Below, in pieces: positions 20,457-24,848 of a stretch of DNA of 24,848 nt (position 1 is its first letter; every line of letters starts with the position of its first letter). The stretch is from JAAZNF01 sp964561025 (GTDB lineage: Bacteria > Myxococcota > B64-G9): assembly GCA_964561025.1 (NCBI GenBank), contig CAZLNM010000079.1, forward strand, positions 1-24,848. The letters are read 5' to 3'. Below the pieces are notes generated by a model, which worked only from the letters and a program-made list of their open reading frames with translations, did not search any database and was not told the origin of the DNA. Made by a program: the position numbers and the translations under genes.

Positions 20457-20460
<4 letters not shown>
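20044..20460 (+). CDS. Putative small lipoprotein of unknown function
   Basis: This protein has 138 residues from ATG 20044. A basic N-terminus leads to a hydrophobic core and a lipobox 'LLFAC' with Cys35, so the mature protein should be lipid-anchored. The n-region is long and basic (about 22 residues), and an in-frame GTG at 19984 would lengthen it more; the start is thus uncertain and no good ribosome-binding site is seen. The mature part has a Pro/Glu-rich linker and then a compact domain with 'GVQVSYCEGLYTVTFERP', and a closing 'CDFVVVIDGKTSRVVKVVTRP' that resembles a small beta-sheet domain with two more cysteines. I do not recognise the family. Its stop overlaps the GTG of the aminotransferase (GTGA), so it may belong to the same operon. 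Confidence 0.65.
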
Positions 20461-21553
<1,093 letters not shown>

Positions 21554-21572
<19 letters not shown>

Positions 21573-22654
21573 TGTGCGTGGCCGGGGCCCGGCCGAACTT
21601 CATGAAGGTGGCGCCGCTGCTGCGCGCCTTCGCCGAGACGCCGCGCATCCACGCCACCCTGGTCCACACCGGCCAGCACTACGATCCCAACCTCTCGCAG
21701 GTGTTCTTCTCCGACCTGGGCATCCCGCCCCCGGACATCCACCTCGAGGTGGGCTCGGGCTCGCACGCCGTGCAGACCGCGCGCATCATGCAGGCCTTCG
21801 AGCCGGTGCTCGAGGCGAAGAAGCCCGACTTCGTGATCGTGGTGGGCGACGTCAACTCCACCGTGGCCTGCTCGCTGGTGGCCGCCAAGCTGTGCTACCG
21901 CGTGGCCCACGTCGAGGCCGGGCTGCGCTCGCACGATCGCACCATGCCCGAGGAGATCAACCGCCTGCTCACCGACCAGCTCTCGGATCTGCTCTTCGTG
22001 TCGGAGGAGAGCGGCCTTGCGAACCTCGAGCGCGAGGGTGTGCCGGCGCGCGCGGTCCACCTGGTGGGCAACGTGATGATCGACACGCTCACGCGATTTC
22101 TTACGCCCGCCCGCGCGCGAAAGACCCCGGCGCGCCTGGGCCTCTCGCCCAAGGGCTTCTGCCTGGCCACGCTGCACCGGCCGGCCAACGTGGACGGGCG
22201 CGAGGGGCTGCTGCGGGTACTCGCGCTGCTGGAGGCGGCGGGGCAGCGGCTTCCGGTTGTGTTCCCGGTCCACCCGCGCACCCGGGCCCGGCTGGAGGAG
22301 CACGGCCTGTGGGAGCGCCTGGCCGGCGCGCGCGGGGTGCGTCTGTGCGAGCCGCTGGGCTACCTCGACTTCCTCTCGCTCATGGACGCGGCCGCGGCGG
22401 TGGTCACCGACTCGGGCGGGGTGCAGGAGGAGACGACGTACCTGGGCGTGCCGTGCCTTACCCTGCGGCCGAACACCGAGCGCCCGGTCACGGTGGAGCT
22501 CGGCACCAACGAGCTCGTGCCGCTCGATCCCGTCCTGGTCGGCGAGCGGCTCGAGCGCATCCTGCGGGGCCAGGGCAAGCGGGGCAGCGTCCCGCCGCTG
22601 TGGGACGGGCGCGCCGCGGAGCGGATCCGGGACGTGTTCTTGAAGATCTTCTAG
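21554..22654 (+). CDS. wecB: UDP-N-acetylglucosamine 2-epimerase (non-hydrolysing)
   Basis: This 366-residue cytoplasmic enzyme interconverts UDP-GlcNAc and UDP-ManNAc. ATG 21554 overlaps the aminotransferase by 19 bases; an ATG at 21572, just at its stop, is equally possible (MCVAGARPN). Signatures include 'AGARPNFMKVAPLL', 'HTGQHYDPNLSQVFF', 'VVGDVNSTVACSLVAAKL', 'VAHVEAGLRSHDRTMPEEINR', 'ATLHRPANVD', 'FPVHPRTRARLE' and 'VVTDSGGVQEETTYLGVPCLTLRPNTERP'. These cover both Rossmann-like domains and the full length is normal. A homologous WbpI-type enzyme that acts on UDP-GlcNAc(3NAc)A would follow a WbpE-like aminotransferase in a ManNAc3NAcA pathway, and its sequence would look much the same, so the true substrate may be that diacetamido sugar. 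Confidence 0.88.
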
Positions 22655-24016
22655 ATGAGCGTCCGCCAGCGAATCCTCAAGGTCGGGGTGGCCAAGTCGG
22701 TCGAGATGGGCATCGTCTCGCTGGTGCGCTTTCTCAGCGTGCCGCTGTTCTTGCACTACTGGAACGCCGACCTCTACGGCGAGTGGCTGGTGCTGTACTC
22801 GTTCATCGCCTATTTTACGCTGGGGAGCCTGGGCTTCGGCCAGGCCGCGGCCAACGAGATGACCATGGCCGTCTCGCGCGACGACCGCCAGGCCGCCCGC
22901 GTCACCTACCAGAGCACCCTGGCCATCGTGCTGGCGCTGTCCGGGATCCTGGTGGCCGTCGGCGCGGCGGTGATCTTCGCGCTCCCGCTGCACGCCTGGC
23001 TGGAGCTTACGCGCGTCACTCCAAACGAGGTCCGCTGGGTGCTCTTGCTGTTCGTGCTGTACGTGGTGATCTGGTTTTTGGCGGCGTCGCCGAGCGGGGC
23101 ATTTCGCGCGGTCGGCAAGGTGCACCGCGCCATCGGCTGGAGCAACGCCGGGATGCTGCTCGAGTTCGGGGCCTTGGCGCTTTCGCTCGCGCTCCATGGC
23201 GGGCTGGTGTGGGCGGCGCTGGCCATGGTGCTCACCCGCCTGGCCACGGTGCTCGCCATGCAGATCGATCAATTCGTGGTCGTCCCGTGGTTGCGGCCGG
23301 GCTTCGGGCAGGTCAGCCGCGCGGAGTTCCGGCGCCTCCTCTCGCCGGCCCTGGCCTTCGTGGCCTTCCCGCTGGGCAACACCATCATCAACCAGGGGAT
23401 CATCATCGCCATCCAGTCCGTGCTGGGGCCGGTGGCGGTGGTGGTGTGGAGCTCGTTGCGCACGCTCACCAACCTGGTGACGCGCCTCTTCGACCTCGTC
23501 AACCAGGCCTTCTCGCCCGAGGTCTCCATGGCCTGGGGGGCGAAAAACACGGACCTGCTGCAAAGGTTGCACCGCATCTCCTGCCAGGCGTCGTTCTGGA
23601 TGGGCCTGCTGTCATCGGCCGGCTTGTTCGTGTTCGGGCCGTGGATCTTCCGGGTGTGGACGCACGGCAAGGTGGAGATGGACCTTCCGCTCTTCTGGGG
23701 TTTCCTGCTCCTAGTGGTGATCCGGGGCCTGTGGTACACGAGCTTCGTCGTCCCCATGTCCATCAACCGGCACCAGCGGGCGACCACGGGGTACATGCTG
23801 ACCTCGATCGTGGGCCTGGGGCTGGCCGCGCTGCTGCTGCGCTTCGGGCTGGCCTGGGCGCTGTCGGGGTTTGTCCTGGTGGAGCTGGTCATGGCCGCGC
23901 TGGTGCTGCCGCAGTCGCTCTCGCTCACCGGGGACCGCCTGGCGCGCTTCGCCGGCGGCGTGCTGCCGCCCCCGAACCCGCTCGCGGTGGCCCGCATGGC
24001 GCTGGGGCGGGGCTAG
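22655..24016 (+). CDS. Polysaccharide flippase (Wzx-like, MATE/MOP superfamily)
   Basis: This 453-residue protein has roughly 12 hydrophobic segments along its length. It begins one base after the epimerase stop, so translation is likely coupled. The opening 'KVGVAKSVEMGIVSLVRFLSVPLFLHYWNADLYGEWLVLYSFIAYF' matches O-antigen/teichoic-acid flippases (family RfbX/Wzx), in which 'YG.W' is the typical motif near the first helices, and an Asn/Gln-rich helix follows ('GFGQAAANEMTMA'). 'FPLGNTIINQGIIIAIQSVLGPVAVVVWSSLRTL' is the corresponding second-half segment. It would move lipid-linked oligosaccharides to the outer face of the inner membrane. No glycosyltransferase or polymerase is seen next to it within the window. 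Confidence 0.87.
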   Translation: MSVRQRILKVGVAKSVEMGIVSLVRFLSVPLFLHYWNADLYGEWLVLYSFIAYFTLGSLGFGQAAANEMTMAVSRDDRQAARVTYQSTLAIVLALSGILVAVGAAVIFALPLHAWLELTRVTPNEVRWVLLLFVLYVVIWFLAASPSGAFRAVGKVHRAIGWSNAGMLLEFGALALSLALHGGLVWAALAMVLTRLATVLAMQIDQFVVVPWLRPGFGQVSRAEFRRLLSPALAFVAFPLGNTIINQGIIIAIQSVLGPVAVVVWSSLRTLTNLVTRLFDLVNQAFSPEVSMAWGAKNTDLLQRLHRISCQASFWMGLLSSAGLFVFGPWIFRVWTHGKVEMDLPLFWGFLLLVVIRGLWYTSFVVPMSINRHQRATTGYMLTSIVGLGLAALLLRFGLAWALSGFVLVELVMAALVLPQSLSLTGDRLARFAGGVLPPPNPLAVARMALGRG

Positions 24017-24041
24017 GGCGCGAAGCGCCGAAAGGACCGTC

Positions 24042-24716
24042 ATGGGTAAACCGTTCGTGATCGGCGTGGCCGGCGGCACCGGCTCGGGAAAGACCACCTT
24101 CACAAAGAACATCCTCCAGGCTCTCAAGCGCCACCACGTCTCGGTCATCCAGCACGACTGGTACTACCGCGACCGCTCGGGCATCCCCGAGGAGGAGCGC
24201 GCCGCCATCAACTACGACCACCCCAACGCGCTCGAGACCACCCTGCTCATCAAGCATCTGCGGGCGCTCAAGGCCGGCCGCTCGGTCTGCCCCCCGCGCT
24301 ACAACTTCGTCACCCACACCCGCATGAGCGGCGGCGAGGAGGTGTGCCCCACCCCGGTGATCATCGTAGAGGGCATCCTGCTGTTCGCCGACGAGGCGCT
24401 GCGCAGCCTCTTCGACCTCAAGATCTTCGTGCAGACCGAGGCCGACCTGCGGCTGCTGCGGCGCTTGCAACGGGATCTGGCCGAGCGCGGGCGCTCGTTC
24501 GAGAGCGCGGTGTCGCAGTACCTCGACAGCGTGCGCCCCATGCACGAGATGTTCGTGGAGCCGAGCAAGGGCTACGCCGACATCATCGTGCCGGCCTCGC
24601 GCGACAACCAGAAGGCCATCCGCATGATAGTCGATCTCATCCACCGCCAGGCCGACCGCACCCGGCGCACCCGCAAGAAGCGCGCAGGCGAGAGGAAGGG
24701 CCGGACGGGGTCATGA
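24042..24716 (+). CDS. udk: Uridine kinase
   Basis: This 224-residue cytoplasmic kinase phosphorylates uridine or cytidine to the 5'-monophosphate in pyrimidine salvage. ATG at 24042 has AAAGGA a few bases upstream. The P-loop is GGTGSGKTT (residues 11-19). Substrate motifs are close to the family: 'HDWYYRDRSGIPEEER', 'NYDHPNALE', 'PPRYNFVTHTR', 'VIIVEGILLFAD', then 'IFVQTEADLRLLRRLQRDLAERGRS', the lid segment. The final 25 residues are basic (TRRTRKKRAGERKGR) and beyond the usual end. It follows the flippase after 25 bases; UMP supply fits UDP-sugar use upstream. The stop overlaps the next ATG. Confidence 0.93.
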   Translation: MGKPFVIGVAGGTGSGKTTFTKNILQALKRHHVSVIQHDWYYRDRSGIPEEERAAINYDHPNALETTLLIKHLRALKAGRSVCPPRYNFVTHTRMSGGEEVCPTPVIIVEGILLFADEALRSLFDLKIFVQTEADLRLLRRLQRDLAERGRSFESAVSQYLDSVRPMHEMFVEPSKGYADIIVPASRDNQKAIRMIVDLIHRQADRTRRTRKKRAGERKGRTGS

Positions 24717-24750
24717 CCGAGCTTTTTCGCGCAGACCGGAGCGCCCTGCA
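24713..24750 (+). CDS. Start of an unidentified gene cut off by artefact sequence
   Basis: ATG at 24713 overlaps the uridine kinase stop as ATGA, the usual sign of a coupled next gene. Only about 12 codons are trustworthy (MTELFRADRSAL), too short to identify. The frame then runs into C/G homopolymer, which is not reliable. Confidence 0.35.

Positions 24751-24848
<98 letters not shown>

Overview
The window is a GC-rich bacterial contig end of about 24.8 kb with roughly twenty genes, most likely from the Myxococcota (former Deltaproteobacteria). The best taxonomic clue is a MYXO-CTERM-like tail (a Gly-Cys-Gly-Cys motif, a hydrophobic segment and an Arg cluster) on the large secreted protein at 5208-7838. 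The outer-membrane proteins, lipoproteins and O-antigen-type genes show a Gram-negative envelope. The last ~100 bases (24751-24848) are C/G homopolymer that looks like an assembly or sequencing artefact, so biology should be read only up to about 24750.

Layout. 1-1008: the 3' end of a family 9 glycosyltransferase and a secreted chalcone-isomerase-like protein. 1265-7838: a regulator with a PocR-like sensor and a badly degraded AAA+ domain, coupled to a TonB-dependent receptor, with a DUF4091/GH123-like secreted protein pointing the other way. 7759-10736: a small orphan protein, an OmpA-like lipoprotein, an outer-membrane barrel of the FadL/PorV type and a 91-residue orphan. 10740-13608: an acyltransferase/alpha-beta-hydrolase operon, a hotdog thioesterase and an OsmC peroxiredoxin. 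13690-15489: an M1 metallopeptidase. 15630-19523: a macrodomain protein, an XPD/DinG-type helicase fused to a PD-(D/E)XK nuclease, and a Fic-fold protein whose catalytic motif has lost its histidine. 20044-24716: a tight cluster of lipoprotein, DegT-type aminotransferase, UDP-GlcNAc 2-epimerase, Wzx-type flippase and uridine kinase, which looks like part of a surface polysaccharide pathway.

How the parts may work together. The regulator and receptor overlap translationally (GTG start 3 bases after the stop), so sensing and outer-membrane import of one ligand are probably linked; the divergent glycosidase-like protein may act on the same source material (inference). Aminotransferase, epimerase and flippase are consecutive steps of nucleotide-sugar making and export. 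The macrodomain, nuclease-helicase and Fic genes are neighbours and could be a nucleic-acid repair or defence group, but no direct evidence ties them together.

Intergenic DNA carries several structured elements: two homologous decayed coding fragments 18 kb apart (1149-1258 and 19640-19773), a 19-bp-arm hairpin at 19767-19838, a repeated GGGGCCTGTCCCC motif near 12451-12510, a perfect 9-bp operator-like palindrome over the osmC promoter, and three genes whose -10-like box sits only 7-9 bases before the start codon. No rRNA, tRNA, CRISPR array, intact insertion sequence or prophage gene was seen.
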